Source: Bacteroidaceae bacterium
Lineage (GTDB): Bacteria > Bacteroidota > Bacteroidia > Bacteroidales > Bacteroidaceae
Length of the DNA: 64,000 nucleotides
Assembly (NCBI GenBank): GCA_017935785.1
Contig: JAGBGU010000075.1
Span: forward strand, 1 to 64,000
Direction of reading: 5' to 3'
This document shows, piece after piece, positions 1 to 8,075 of this stretch. The notes beneath the pieces were generated by a model. The model saw nothing but the letters and a program-made list of their open reading frames with translations, ran no database searches and was not told where the DNA came from. The position numbers were made by a program, and so were the translations under genes. How positions within the stretch are numbered: position 1 is the first letter of the stretch; each line of letters begins with the position of its first letter.

Positions 1-155
1 AGCCAAGCTTGCTTGAGCTATGCCGAGTGTGAGCAAATTGAACAGTGTTAAACAAGTTATTCGCCTTCGCTCATCGAAAACATCTTATATTTTTTTGAAT
101 GAGGTATGGTCAGGATGACATTTGTGTGCTCACCACTCACAACTCATCGTTCAAG

Positions 156-175
156 TCTCCCCATAGAGGGGGAGA
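156..175 (-). terminator. possible hairpin just past the MG2-type gene
   Basis: A stem TCTCCCC/GGGGAGA lies immediately beyond the stop codon of the minus-strand gene. It has no clear T-tract on the minus side, so termination is only a guess. The rest of 1-155 shows no gene. It contains a short run of degenerate 7-bp units (131-150, inverted) like those at 3.2 and 5.4 kb. Confidence 0.3.
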
Positions 176-176
176 T

Positions 177-3095
177 TTAGAGGGGGTCTTCCCCCCACAA
201 CAACGTTCCGTCCGCAGCCTGTCCTGCGGCATCCACGCTGATTTGTGTCGTGCGCGCGTTATTATATAATGTAACGGTGGCCTTGCCGTCCTTGTCCAGC
301 ATCAGGTTGGGGTTCCAGTACAGCGTGCGGCGGTAGTCTTTGATGCTGTCCGGCGGTGTCTGCTTGCTGTAGTCGGGACTGTAGAACTCGGCAGGGTAGG
401 AATAACCTTGCAAGTTCATGAACCGGTCGCGGTAAGTACGCCTTTTTGCCTGTTCTGGAATGCGTTTGAACTGTACCCTTACATGAGGAATGTTGTCGCC
501 TTTGTACATGTTGTGCCCTTCCAACCTTGGGGAATATCCGGTGTAAACAAGAACGGAATCAAGATAACACAGCATGTTGTATTCCTGAATGGCAAGGTCC
601 GGGTTCTTTCCGTCAATCTGAAACAAACCAGCATCTTCATCCAGCTCATTTCCGTATTGTGTGCCCACATTATATCTTTCATCTATACCCATATCTTTGA
701 CAAGATAGCGTGCTACTGCTGCTGCTAAATCGGGCGTAGAGGAAAACCAAGCATCCATTAGACCGGCATCCACCACTGTATTAAACGCCTCATACGCATC
801 GAGGCAAGCAGCCGGTTTTTGGTATTTCCTTTGCAGTGAACCTTTTCTTTTCTTGCCTTTCACGCTTACGGTTTCCATAAGTGTGGTGTTTATAGATGAG
901 TCCTCTTCCGTGTCTTCCAATGGAAATGGTGTCTTCATGTCTATTTGGTAATAGCTGAATGGCTTTACGAATTTTGGGTACGGGAAATGCAGGCGTACAT
1001 AAAATTCGGGATAGTCCGCTTCAGAACTTGCAATCCATGCAAAGCTTTTTGTCTTTCGTTGTTCTTTAGTCCATTTTGTGGTGTCGCTTGCTGCAAGATG
1101 GAAATGGCATGCTCCGTAGAAATGCGGCATCTTGATGTTGAATACGCCTTTGCGGGTTGTTGTTTCGCCTACAACACCGTTGATTACTCCTTCCTCGCTA
1201 AAAAGTGCATGGACGAGCACTTCGCGCTTGAGGTTTTCACCATCAATCACAAGCCTTTCCCTTAAAGCCTCGCTTGCGCCGATTGAATCGCCCCAATTGT
1301 ACTTTTTCAGGTCTTTTCCTTTGGACTTTCTGGAGCCTCTTCCTTCATCCCGACCGAACTTCAAATTTACGCTCTCCCTTATGTCCTTTGTTTGTGCCAC
1401 TTCATCTATTTCCCGTTGAGGGTTATTAGACCTCTTCATGTTGTGTGTACCATGTCCTGCAAATCTGTCATTCGTTGATTGGTTGTCGCCAGCCGTTCCT
1501 TTTTGCATGAATGTATAGTGTTCAATCAGGTTGTTTGCCATCAAGGGGTCATACTTAATGAGGGCATCGTATGTATGAACGCTTCCAGTAATGACGGGTG
1601 TCTGCTCTGCCGGGTGAATTAGCTCAAATTCTCCTCTGACCGCCATTTCATTCCATTTGTAACGTCTCCATCCCTGTGTCATCATCAGCAGGTCAAGGGC
1701 TTGTATGCGTGTCGTATCATCTTTCTCGAAATACCAACCGGGTTGTGGAACAAATCCCCTGATTTCGCTACTTAACAGCATTTCAGTCATCATGTTGCCG
1801 TCGTCAAAGTTCTCATGATGCGTATTTTTGTCTTTTACGGAAACGGAAATACGTTCATTGGCCTTTCCTGTTGATGCGATTTCAAGGCTAATCTTCTCAT
1901 ACGGTTTGTATTCCTGTTGTATTCCGCTGAAGGTTACCGAAGGCGTAGACAGATTCTTCTCTTTTACAAAGAATAGTCTGTCTGCATAAACACGGCCTTG
2001 CGAATTGAAAAGTGTAATCTGATTAACGCCAACGGGAAGTTTATCCTTGCTTACGTTTATGATGGATGGTACTTGCAAGACGGGTACGGCCATTACCAGA
2101 ACACCCTGATGCATAATGCTCATGCACAATGAATCGCTGGTTGCACTGCCCTTGGCATCAACCTTTATCTGATATTCTCCGTTGTCCTGTTCCAGGGTTA
2201 GGGCAGCCCCGTCTGTCACAGGCTTCGGCAATTCCTTTTCTATGGTCGTTCCCCCTTTGACAACGAACTTGGCCGCAAGAGGCCTGTCCGCTTCGGGTAT
2301 CAGTGTAAAGATGCCTCTACCCCTCTCTTTTGTGGGATAGGTTTTTCCGTCAATCATCAGTTCCCCTTCCAAAGGGTGGCCGTTATCAGCTTTGGCCTCG
2401 AATGCCACACGGCATGGTACACCAGCCAACAGGTCTCCGCCTTCGGGATAGAAATTTATTTCCAGTTTTGTCACTTCTGCCACGGGCATGGAATATCCGG
2501 CCCTGTCTTTTACGCGTTCGGTGATGCTGGCATAATATGCTCCAGGAACAGTGGGCGCATCATATACGGGAAACACCCTGCTGTACAATTTCTCGTAGTC
2601 GCGGAAAAACTGGTGTGCCATGGCCTTGTTGAAAAACCAGTTTTCGCTTTTCTTGGTGTGTGGATGTTCATATGCGCCCCAATTCAATTGCCATCGGGTA
2701 TAGGCACGCAATTCATACATACCGCTGTACATGGTTGTGTCTTTGCTTAAATAGAAAAAGCCATCCCCTTCACCGTTCTTCATCTCAATGATTTTTCTCT
2801 CTACCAGATAGCCTTCGTGATTCAACAATTCTGCATAAAGCGTACCGCTGATTTTGGACGGTGTGTTCGTATTGGTCTGTCTGGTATAAGCCTTGAACCA
2901 GATGGTGTCACCGATGAAATAGCATGTGTTATCCATGTGTACATACACTTTTTCTTGGGGAATACGTTCGCCGAATGCTTTTTGTCGGTATATGTAATTG
3001 GCAAAGGGAGTGTTCTTATACTCGTTGCTCTGTGCAAAGATTTGAATGCTGAAGGATATCAGCATCATAATTAAGGTGAAGATTTTCTTTTTCAT
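177..3095 (-). CDS. large secreted MG2/macroglobulin-like protein
   Basis: About 972 residues. The start is taken at the Met at 3095, where a typical signal peptide begins (MKKKIFTLIMMLISF, ending IFAQ). The track's start 11 codons upstream lies next to the promoter box and adds only polar residues. Residues ~45-145 (KVYVHMDNTCYFIGDTIWF, then YELRAYT) look like the MG2 beta-sandwich found in alpha-2-macroglobulins and in Bacteroidetes outer-membrane-associated proteins. A middle segment near residue 738 (LMETVSVKGKKRKGS) resembles a TonB-plug lead sequence, and the C-terminus (RTLYWNPN, then KATVTLYNNA) is typical of this family. It is probably exported to the periplasm or outer membrane. The function and substrate are unknown. 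The gene is monocistronic and borders a repeat-rich island. Confidence 0.75.
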   Translation of the reverse strand: MKKKIFTLIMMLISFSIQIFAQSNEYKNTPFANYIYRQKAFGERIPQEKVYVHMDNTCYFIGDTIWFKAYTRQTNTNTPSKISGTLYAELLNHEGYLVERKIIEMKNGEGDGFFYLSKDTTMYSGMYELRAYTRWQLNWGAYEHPHTKKSENWFFNKAMAHQFFRDYEKLYSRVFPVYDAPTVPGAYYASITERVKDRAGYSMPVAEVTKLEINFYPEGGDLLAGVPCRVAFEAKADNGHPLEGELMIDGKTYPTKERGRGIFTLIPEADRPLAAKFVVKGGTTIEKELPKPVTDGAALTLEQDNGEYQIKVDAKGSATSDSLCMSIMHQGVLVMAVPVLQVPSIINVSKDKLPVGVNQITLFNSQGRVYADRLFFVKEKNLSTPSVTFSGIQQEYKPYEKISLEIASTGKANERISVSVKDKNTHHENFDDGNMMTEMLLSSEIRGFVPQPGWYFEKDDTTRIQALDLLMMTQGWRRYKWNEMAVRGEFELIHPAEQTPVITGSVHTYDALIKYDPLMANNLIEHYTFMQKGTAGDNQSTNDRFAGHGTHNMKRSNNPQREIDEVAQTKDIRESVNLKFGRDEGRGSRKSKGKDLKKYNWGDSIGASEALRERLVIDGENLKREVLVHALFSEEGVINGVVGETTTRKGVFNIKMPHFYGACHFHLAASDTTKWTKEQRKTKSFAWIASSEADYPEFYVRLHFPYPKFVKPFSYYQIDMKTPFPLEDTEEDSSINTTLMETVSVKGKKRKGSLQRKYQKPAACLDAYEAFNTVVDAGLMDAWFSSTPDLAAAVARYLVKDMGIDERYNVGTQYGNELDEDAGLFQIDGKNPDLAIQEYNMLCYLDSVLVYTGYSPRLEGHNMYKGDNIPHVRVQFKRIPEQAKRRTYRDRFMNLQGYSYPAEFYSPDYSKQTPPDSIKDYRRTLYWNPNLMLDKDGKATVTLYNNARTTQISVDAAGQAADGTLLWGEDPL

Positions 3096-3125
3096 GTTTG
3101 TGTGCTTTTTAGTGGTTTGTTGTTG

Positions 3126-3133
3126 CAAAAATA
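3126..3133 (-). promoter_or_regulatory. putative -7 element (TATTTTTG) for the MG2-type gene
   Basis: Read on the minus strand this matches TAnnTTTG, the Bacteroidetes -7 element. It lies about 30 bp upstream of the chosen start. No convincing TTTG -33 partner was found. Confidence 0.4.
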
Positions 3134-3235
3134 ACGATTTATCCCGGAACGACCTAATGATAAGGAAACTTTTTGATTATCTGACAGCAAATTAGTGGTT
3201 TTGCAAACGGTAGATGCAGTTTTCAGCGGCGAATG

Positions 3236-3284
3236 GTGAGCGATGAGCAATGAGCAATGAGCGGTGAGTTTTGAGTAATGAGAG
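3236..3284 (+). repeat. seven 7-bp tandem units (ATGAGCA type)
   Basis: Seven consecutive heptamers: GTGAGCG, ATGAGCA, ATGAGCA, ATGAGCG, GTGAGTT, TTGAGTA, ATGAGAG. The same unit occurs at 5367-5394, and inverted at 3634-3655. Confidence 0.85.
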
Positions 3285-3285
3285 G

Positions 3286-3314
3286 GTAGGGACGTCTGCG
3301 TGCAGCGTCCGAGG
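3286..3314 (+). repeat. REP-like palindromic word, left copy
   Basis: A 29-bp sequence containing a near-palindrome (GGACGTCTGC / GCAGCGTCC). It is present as a perfect inverted copy at 3602-3630. Each copy can fold alone, and the pair can fold on each other. Confidence 0.85.
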
Positions 3315-3489
3315 AAAACACAAGAGTTATAATCTCACGCTCTCACGAAAAGGACTAGACATAAGAACATAAGAATCAAAAGAGAAAAACATGTCTTCCT
3401 GTTACGGCGAATATGTTATTCACTGTTTTTGAGTATAAGGGTCTGTGACCCGATAGCATAGAAGGGGATTGTAAATTCCCACCTCAATT

Positions 3490-3512
3490 CCATCGGATGG
3501 CATATCCGATGG
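3490..3512. repeat. perfect 9-bp-stem hairpin
   Basis: CCATCGGAT and ATCCGATGG are separated by 5 bases. There is no T-tract, so it is not an obvious terminator. It sits midway between the two REP-like words. Confidence 0.7.
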
Positions 3513-3601
3513 TACGGAACATTGGGTTATAATCCCACGAATCTCACGAAATATTGCTCTAAGCCTTTGGCGGGATTGGCGTGATTGGCGTGAGTAAAAA
3601 A

Positions 3602-3630
3602 CCTCGGACGCTGCACGCAGACGTCCCTAC
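3602..3630 (-). repeat. REP-like palindromic word, right inverted copy
   Basis: Exact reverse complement of 3286-3314 over 29 bases. Confidence 0.85.
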
Positions 3631-3633
3631 CTC

Positions 3634-3655
3634 TTCACCGCTCACCGCTCGCCGT
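3634..3655 (-). repeat. inverted heptamer run
   Basis: On the minus strand it reads as three degenerate heptamers (GGCGAGC, GGTGAGC, GGTGAA-). It mirrors the array at 3236-3284 and so extends the inverted-repeat structure outward. Confidence 0.65.
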
Positions 3656-3660
3656 TTAAT

Positions 3661-3720
3661 AATGGCACGCAGATGACGCCAATGCGACAGATTACCGCAG
3701 ATTTATTTTTTGTAGGTAAT
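3661..3720 (+). repeat. ~60-bp dispersed repeat, left arm
   Basis: An imperfect inverted copy lies at 5067-5130. Shared words include GGCACGC-GATGAC, GACAGAT and CAGATTT. Internally the ATCTGYG-like word recurs every 9-10 bp. The two arms enclose the broken recombinase gene and the GIY-YIG-like gene. Confidence 0.75.
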
Positions 3721-3724
3721 AGTC

Positions 3725-3752
3725 GAGGGTGTGTCAAAATAGGCACATCCTC
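3725..3752. repeat. imperfect hairpin (GAGGGTGTGTC / GGCACATCCTC)
   Basis: An 11-bp stem with two mismatched or wobble positions around AAAATA. There is no T-tract. The word GGGTGTGTCAAAA resembles the ends of some Bacteroidetes insertion sequences, so it could be an element footprint. That is inference only. Confidence 0.4.
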
Positions 3753-4031
3753 CCCTCATGGTTTATAGTCTACATTACAATTCCAATATTATTGTAAATT
3801 TTCGTAATAAATGATAATAAAACCTGTTGGCGGAATTAATTACATCGCTTAAGCCACATAAGGCATGTAGTTTATATCCAAAGAAATAAAACCATATCTT
3901 GTGCCAGTTTGATTTAAACTTTATGTTATTTTAAATATCCTATTCACAAAGGTATGATTTACGCAGTTTGCGAATGGCAAGTTGAAGAACCGAGAGTTTC
4001 ATAAATATGCATAATTGTTAATATAGTATGA

Positions 4032-4061
4032 TTTGCAGTCCGAAAAATTTTTATACCTTTG
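4032..4061 (+). promoter_or_regulatory. Bacteroidetes-type promoter
   Basis: TTTG at 4032-4035, 18 bp, then TACCTTTG at 4054-4061. The spacing is slightly short. It would drive the degraded recombinase gene and perhaps the GIY-YIG-like gene behind it. Confidence 0.55.
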
Positions 4062-4142
4062 CATTTGGAAGTCTTGCGACAGTCCTCTGATATTATTTGT
4101 AACAACCCAATAACAGATTGATTATGGCTAGATAGGTTAATC

Positions 4143-4436
4143 ATGGTAACCGCCCATTACGACAAACTTGAAGAAGACCGTCAGTGGATGTAGCAGTATG
4201 GTTGTGTGAAGATTGTTGAAGAGAACTACGCTGATAAAAAGAACCGTCCGCTTTGGAAACAGCTGATGATTGTCCTTAAACGTGGTGCTGAACTTGTTAT
4301 CAGCATGTATAGCAACGCCATTCGTGGCGCACGAGAACTGGCTATGTTCCTGGAATTTCACAGGGTGAAGGTCATACGTGTTATCAGCATTCAGGACCGA
4401 TTAAAAAGAAAAATAAAGTGTAAAAGTGCTATCTGA
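4143..4436 (+). pseudogene. degraded serine-recombinase catalytic domain
   Basis: Translation from the ATG at 4143 gives YDKLEEDRQWM, an in-frame amber codon at 4191-4193, then QYGCVKIVEEN, RPLWKQLM, ELVISMYSNAIRGAREL and IRVISIQDR. These line up with the resolvase/invertase N-terminal fold: the Gly-Cys turn, the RP word, GDxLvV-k-l-dRlgR, and the v-s-i-D-r strand. The expected N-terminal strand with the catalytic Ser is missing. A second ATG in another frame at 4124 (M-A-R-stop) suggests a small deletion destroyed it. No DNA-binding C-terminal domain is present, so the gene is truncated at both ends as well as carrying a stop. Family assignment rests on motif spacing only. Confidence 0.7.
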
Positions 4437-4454
4437 TACATTGTTTACAGTAAT

Positions 4455-5000
4455 ATGAATGAGATTAAAAGATTATACGCTCTTGAATGGTTTGGCCCTT
4501 ACGAATCGATTGAGGATATTTGGAATGATGATGATACACAATCGTGTTCTATATATCTTATTACAGGAAAGGAATCTTATGAAAGAGGGTCACAGCATAT
4601 AAAATATGTTGGAATCACAGAACGAGATCCTGCTAAAAGATTATCCGATAAAGACCATCTTAAAAAACAGGAGAAGATTAAATACAAAAAGTATTGGGTA
4701 GGCAGATTCTCAAAATCTTCAAATCGAAACCAACGAGCACATGTCGAATTGATAGAAACACTATTCATTCGTTTTTTGTTTTTGGCTGATGTGAAAATTA
4801 TAAATGATAAGAAATCGAAATCAATACCAAGAACTCCAGTAACAGTGCTGAGTAGGTGGTTTCTGAAGAACTCATATCAACATCGGCAGAACAAACCAAC
4901 TTTGTTGAGAGACCTGCCAGACGTTATAATGTTTGATGGGGATGAATACTGGACATCTGGGAAACTTGCATTTTCTGACAAAGAAAGTAACTATCGTTGA
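4455..5000 (+). CDS. GIY-YIG-like nuclease domain protein
   Basis: 181 residues starting 18 bp after the recombinase remnant. The order IYLITG (residues ~36-41), KYVGITE-D-AKRL (~54-66) and a later ELIET (~100-104) resembles GIY-YIG catalytic folds: the two-strand signature, the conserved Arg, then the metal-binding Glu. The C-terminal half has basic and aromatic stretches and no recognised domain. It could be a stand-alone DNA-cleaving enzyme or a remnant of a mobile or defence cassette. It is AT-rich relative to the flanking genes and enclosed by inverted repeats, which suggests acquisition. Activity is not established because the first Gly-Ile-Tyr is replaced by Ser-Ile-Tyr. Confidence 0.55.
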   Translation: MNEIKRLYALEWFGPYESIEDIWNDDDTQSCSIYLITGKESYERGSQHIKYVGITERDPAKRLSDKDHLKKQEKIKYKKYWVGRFSKSSNRNQRAHVELIETLFIRFLFLADVKIINDKKSKSIPRTPVTVLSRWFLKNSYQHRQNKPTLLRDLPDVIMFDGDEYWTSGKLAFSDKESNYR

Positions 5001-5066
5001 ATTGTAATAATTTAATTATTACTAAATGTGTCTACCTATCTCAGTATAAGGCAGTCAGCATGACAT

Positions 5067-5130
5067 GTTACCTGTAAGAAAATAAAAATCTGTGGTCATC
5101 TGTCGAATCTGTGTCATCAGCGTGCCAATG
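5067..5130 (-). repeat. ~60-bp dispersed repeat, right arm
   Basis: Imperfect reverse complement of 3661-3720, with GATGACACAGATT and GACAGATGACC as recognisable words on the minus strand. The ATCTG word recurs every 9-10 bp. Confidence 0.75.
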
Positions 5131-5144
5131 AAAATTCTTTACAA

Positions 5145-5276
5145 AACTGAATTTTTGTATAAAACCAGCTGGAAAGGCGAAAATGCCCAGTTGGAAAATT
5201 TTTATTTCCCTGTTGGAAAATTATTTTTTCACAGTTGGAAAATCAAAATTTCGCAGTAGGGCAATATAGGGTGGCA
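5145..5276 (+). repeat. 22-bp-period degenerate tandem array (locus A)
   Basis: Units begin at 5167, 5189, 5211, 5233 and 5255, each exactly 22 bp apart, with a weaker unit at 5145. The constant part is AGTTGGAAAAT (variants AGCTGGAAAGG, TGTTGGAAAAT) followed by ~11 variable bases. The core resembles the GTTGGCAAAGTATT word of the array at 15.5 kb. Confidence 0.85.
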
Positions 5277-5366
5277 TTTTAGGTTTGTTTTTGAACTATT
5301 TTGAGTGATTTTTGTTCATTTTAGCACCAATGTGCGCTTTGTGGACAAAAGGAAAAATATTTGACA

Positions 5367-5394
5367 GTGAGCGATGAGCAATGAGCAATGAATT
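5367..5394 (+). repeat. four 7-bp tandem units (ATGAGCA type)
   Basis: GTGAGCG, ATGAGCA, ATGAGCA, ATGAATT. Its first three units are identical to those of the array at 3236. Confidence 0.8.
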
Positions 5395-5419
5395 TTAGAT
5401 ATAGAACCACCCTTTAGTC

Positions 5420-6184
5420 TTATTGTTCCCTGATTTTTTTTTCTGAGATCCAGTCGTCTATCATTTCGCGGGCAATAGAACCTTGGGCTGGGAGTTCGGG
5501 CAGATTGTTGAGGGTGAACCATCCGCCGCCGCCAAGTTCTTCTTTTTGCAGAAGGAGGGTCCCACTTTCATATTGGGCTGTGAATCCAACCATAAGTCCG
5601 CAAGGATAGGGCCAGGGTTGGCTTCCATAATAACGTATGTCCTTGATGCGTATGTGGGTTTCCTCCCACACTTCGCGAGCCACACATTCTTCAAGGGTTT
5701 CGCCCGTTTCAACAAAGCCTGCCACAAGGCCGTAGAAATTGCCTCTGAAACTGTTGGCGTGTACCATGAGGATTTCATCTCCGCGTTCCACCCTTACGAT
5801 TGTGGCTATGGCAAGTGTGGGCCACCATTCCTTTTGGCACTCTGGGCATTGCTTGCTGATTGGCGTTTGCCATTTGAGTGGCGAGCCGCATACACCGCAA
5901 TATTTTGTGTTTCGGTCCCAGTAGATCAGTTCGGCACATTTGCCGGCAAATTGGTAGGTTTGTGGGGAGAGAATCTCTGCGCTTTTGCGTAAGGGAACCA
6001 TCTTGAAGTGGCTGTTTCCGCTTACGGGGGTGTCCAAACGGATGATCTTGCAGGTGTCGTTCCCGTTGCAAAGCGTGGTTACCAATTGCCAGGGTTTGAT
6101 GTCAATTGGGGGAGTTGAACCAAAGGGGATATTCCCCTCGGATGTGAGAAGAATATCCCCTTGGCAAAAGATATAATAATACAT
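5420..6184 (-). CDS. nudC: NAD(+) diphosphatase / NADH pyrophosphatase, Nudix family
   Basis: 254 residues from the Met at 6184. The longer open frame upstream is basic, low-quality sequence that overlaps the 3' end of the phosphohexomutase gene. A four-Cys zinc site is visible (C96, C99, C113, C116, in CGVCG and CPEC), followed by the Nudix box starting GFVETGETLEE and ending REVWEETHI (~residues 156-178). The NudC hallmark SQPWPYP follows at ~187. Enzymes of this type hydrolyse NAD(H) to NMN(H) and AMP, and some remove NAD caps from RNA. It lies 59 bp downstream of the phosphohexomutase gene on the same strand and may be co-transcribed with it. Confidence 0.9.
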   Translation of the reverse strand: MYYYIFCQGDILLTSEGNIPFGSTPPIDIKPWQLVTTLCNGNDTCKIIRLDTPVSGNSHFKMVPLRKSAEILSPQTYQFAGKCAELIYWDRNTKYCGVCGSPLKWQTPISKQCPECQKEWWPTLAIATIVRVERGDEILMVHANSFRGNFYGLVAGFVETGETLEECVAREVWEETHIRIKDIRYYGSQPWPYPCGLMVGFTAQYESGTLLLQKEELGGGGWFTLNNLPELPAQGSIAREMIDDWISEKKIREQ

Positions 6185-6243
6185 ATTTATATTATATATA
6201 CAGGTAACAGGTTTGCCGATGCGCAGCGGCATGCGGTTTTGGG

Positions 6244-7983
6244 TCAGACACCGAGTGACTTCTTGACCTCTTCTACGCGGGCGCGTGCCTTTTCTACACA
6301 AGCGGGGTAGCAGTTGGCGCATCCCATGGTGTCCTTCAGTTCCAGATAGAACTTGATCTTGGGCTCGGTTCCGCTGGGGCGTACGCTTACCTTGGTGCCG
6401 TCCTCGCAGAAGTACTGGAGCACGTTGCTCGTGGCGGGCATGTCAATGTCGGTTTCGTTTCCTTCGCCGTCATACTGCTTCAGAGTGCCGAAGTCCTTTG
6501 TGCATACAACCTTGCTTCCGGCAATCTCGGTGGGACGGTTGGTGCGGAGGTTCTCCATCATGGCCTTTATCTCGTCCGCTCCGCTCTTTCCTGGCTTTGT
6601 TACGTTGATGGTGTGTTCAAAGCTGAATCCGTAGTCGAGATAGATTTGCATGAGCAGGTCGTAGAGTGTCATTCCGTTATCGCGCGCCCATGCTGCAATC
6701 TCGCAGATGAGACAGATGCTTGCGGGGGCGTCCTTGTCGCGTACCTTGTCGTAGGGGAGGAATCCGAAGCTTTCTTCACCGCCGCCGATGTACTTCTGCT
6801 TGCCTTCGCTGAGGGCTATTTCGCGGGCAATCCACTTAAAGCCGGTATAGCAGTCGCGCAGTTCCACATTGTTCTTCTTGGCCATTTCGGCAATCACTTC
6901 TGTGGTAACGATAGTCTTTACAAGGAAGTCGGTGGGTTTGAGCTGGCCAAGGGCCTTCTTGTTCTTGATGATGTAGTAGCAGAACATCATTGCGGTCTGG
7001 TTGCCGTTGATGATGGTCCATTCTCCCTTGCTGTCGCGGCATACAATGGCCAGACGGTCTGCGTCAGGGTCGGTTGCCACTACAAGGTCGGCATTGAGCT
7101 TGGTACCCAGTTTCATACCCAGGGTCATTGCTTCGGCATTCTCGGGGTTGGGGCTGATAACGGTGGGGAAATTACCGTCTACCACCATCTGTTCGGGCAC
7201 TACATGGATGTTCTGGAATCCCCAGCTTCGCAGGCACAGGGGTACGATTACGCGACCGGTGCCGTGCATGGCGCTGTAGACAATGTTGAGGTCTTTCTGG
7301 CGCATGATAACTTCCTGGTCAATCATGGCTTCCTTAACGGCTGTCATATAGTCGTAGTCCATTTCTCCGCCGATGATTTCAATCAGTTCGTTGTCGGCTT
7401 GGAACTTTACGTCCTCAATCTCCACCTTGTTCACCTCGTCAATGATACCCTTGTCATGGGGAGCCAATACCTGTGCGCCGTCTGCCCAGTAAGCCTTGTA
7501 ACCGTTGTATTCCTTGGGGTTGTGGCTTGCTGTTACGTTCACACCGGCAATTGCACCGAGCTGGCGGATGGCAAAGCTGATTTCGGGAGTGGGGCGCAGG
7601 CTTTCAAAGAGATATACCTTGATGCCGTTGGCGCTGAAAATGGCCGCTACGGTTTCTGCAAAGAGGCGGCTGTTGTTGCGGCAGTCGTGACCCACAACCA
7701 CACTGCTCTGCTGTCCGGGGAAAGCCTTCAGAATGTAGTTGGCGAAGCCCTGTGTGGCCATGCCCACAATGTATTTGTTCATTCTGTTGGTTCCAGCACC
7801 CATAATGCCGCGAAGACCGCCGGTTCCGAACTCAAGGTTCTGATAGAACGCGTCAACCAGATCAGTCTTGTCCTCCTTGTCAAGCAGGGCCTTTATCTCT
7901 GCTTTAGTCTCTGCATCAAATACAGGACTGTCAATCCACTTCTGTGCCTTTGCTATACAGGCATTTGTCAATTCAATATCCAT
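6244..7983 (-). CDS. alpha-D-phosphohexomutase (phosphoglucomutase/phosphomannomutase)
   Basis: 579 residues, the usual size for the large bacterial family. Three signature loops are present: the phosphoserine loop TASHNPKEYNGYK, the metal loop DPDADRLA and the sugar-binding loop GGGEESFG, then the phosphate-binding SGTEPKIKFY near the C-terminus. It interconverts hexose 1- and 6-phosphates in the cytosol, feeding glycolysis and nucleotide-sugar synthesis. Whether glucose or mannose phosphate is preferred cannot be read from the sequence. A TATCTTTG box lies upstream. Confidence 0.92.
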   Translation of the reverse strand: MDIELTNACIAKAQKWIDSPVFDAETKAEIKALLDKEDKTDLVDAFYQNLEFGTGGLRGIMGAGTNRMNKYIVGMATQGFANYILKAFPGQQSSVVVGHDCRNNSRLFAETVAAIFSANGIKVYLFESLRPTPEISFAIRQLGAIAGVNVTASHNPKEYNGYKAYWADGAQVLAPHDKGIIDEVNKVEIEDVKFQADNELIEIIGGEMDYDYMTAVKEAMIDQEVIMRQKDLNIVYSAMHGTGRVIVPLCLRSWGFQNIHVVPEQMVVDGNFPTVISPNPENAEAMTLGMKLGTKLNADLVVATDPDADRLAIVCRDSKGEWTIINGNQTAMMFCYYIIKNKKALGQLKPTDFLVKTIVTTEVIAEMAKKNNVELRDCYTGFKWIAREIALSEGKQKYIGGGEESFGFLPYDKVRDKDAPASICLICEIAAWARDNGMTLYDLLMQIYLDYGFSFEHTINVTKPGKSGADEIKAMMENLRTNRPTEIAGSKVVCTKDFGTLKQYDGEGNETDIDMPATSNVLQYFCEDGTKVSVRPSGTEPKIKFYLELKDTMGCANCYPACVEKARARVEEVKKSLGV

Positions 7984-8023
7984 AGATTTATAATGATTAA
8001 ATATTATTTAATGTTCTTCTCTG

Positions 8024-8031
8024 CAAAGATA
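8024..8031 (-). promoter_or_regulatory. putative -7 element for the phosphohexomutase gene
   Basis: TATCTTTG on the minus strand, ~41 bp upstream of the start. The -33 element is weak. It is divergent from the nuclease promoter. Confidence 0.45.
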
Positions 8032-8075
8032 AGTTTTTTTTGATTCATAACTTACTTATTTTATGAATATTTTAA

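Larger units (their letters stand above)
3134..4142. other. 1-kb intergenic repeat island
   Basis: No credible gene. In order it holds a heptamer array (3236-3284), a palindromic 29-bp word and its perfect inverted copy (3286-3314, 3602-3630), a near-duplicate pair of about 24 bp (3326-3349, 3530-3553), a 9-bp-stem hairpin (3490-3512), a second inverted heptamer run (3634-3655), a ~60-bp dispersed repeat (3661-3720), an imperfect hairpin (3725-3752), then AT-rich DNA leading to a promoter at 4032-4061. Confidence 0.7.
5001..5419. other. 419-bp intergenic region made mostly of repeats
   Basis: No gene is supported. It contains the right arm of the ~60-bp inverted repeat (5067-5130), a 22-bp-period array (5145-5276) and a heptamer array (5367-5394), with short AT-rich joins. 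Confidence 0.75.

Noticed and set aside
3725-3752. Insertion-sequence end
   Set aside because: Only one short hairpin with a resemblance to terminal repeats. No transposase or second end was found.
4137-4361. 74-codon frame opposite the recombinase remnant
   Set aside because: The other strand has better motif support. This frame has no domain and no start signal.
6613-8043. 476-codon open frame antisense to the phosphohexomutase gene
   Set aside because: It mirrors a strongly biased coding region, has no domain or signal, and the opposite strand encodes a complete enzyme.
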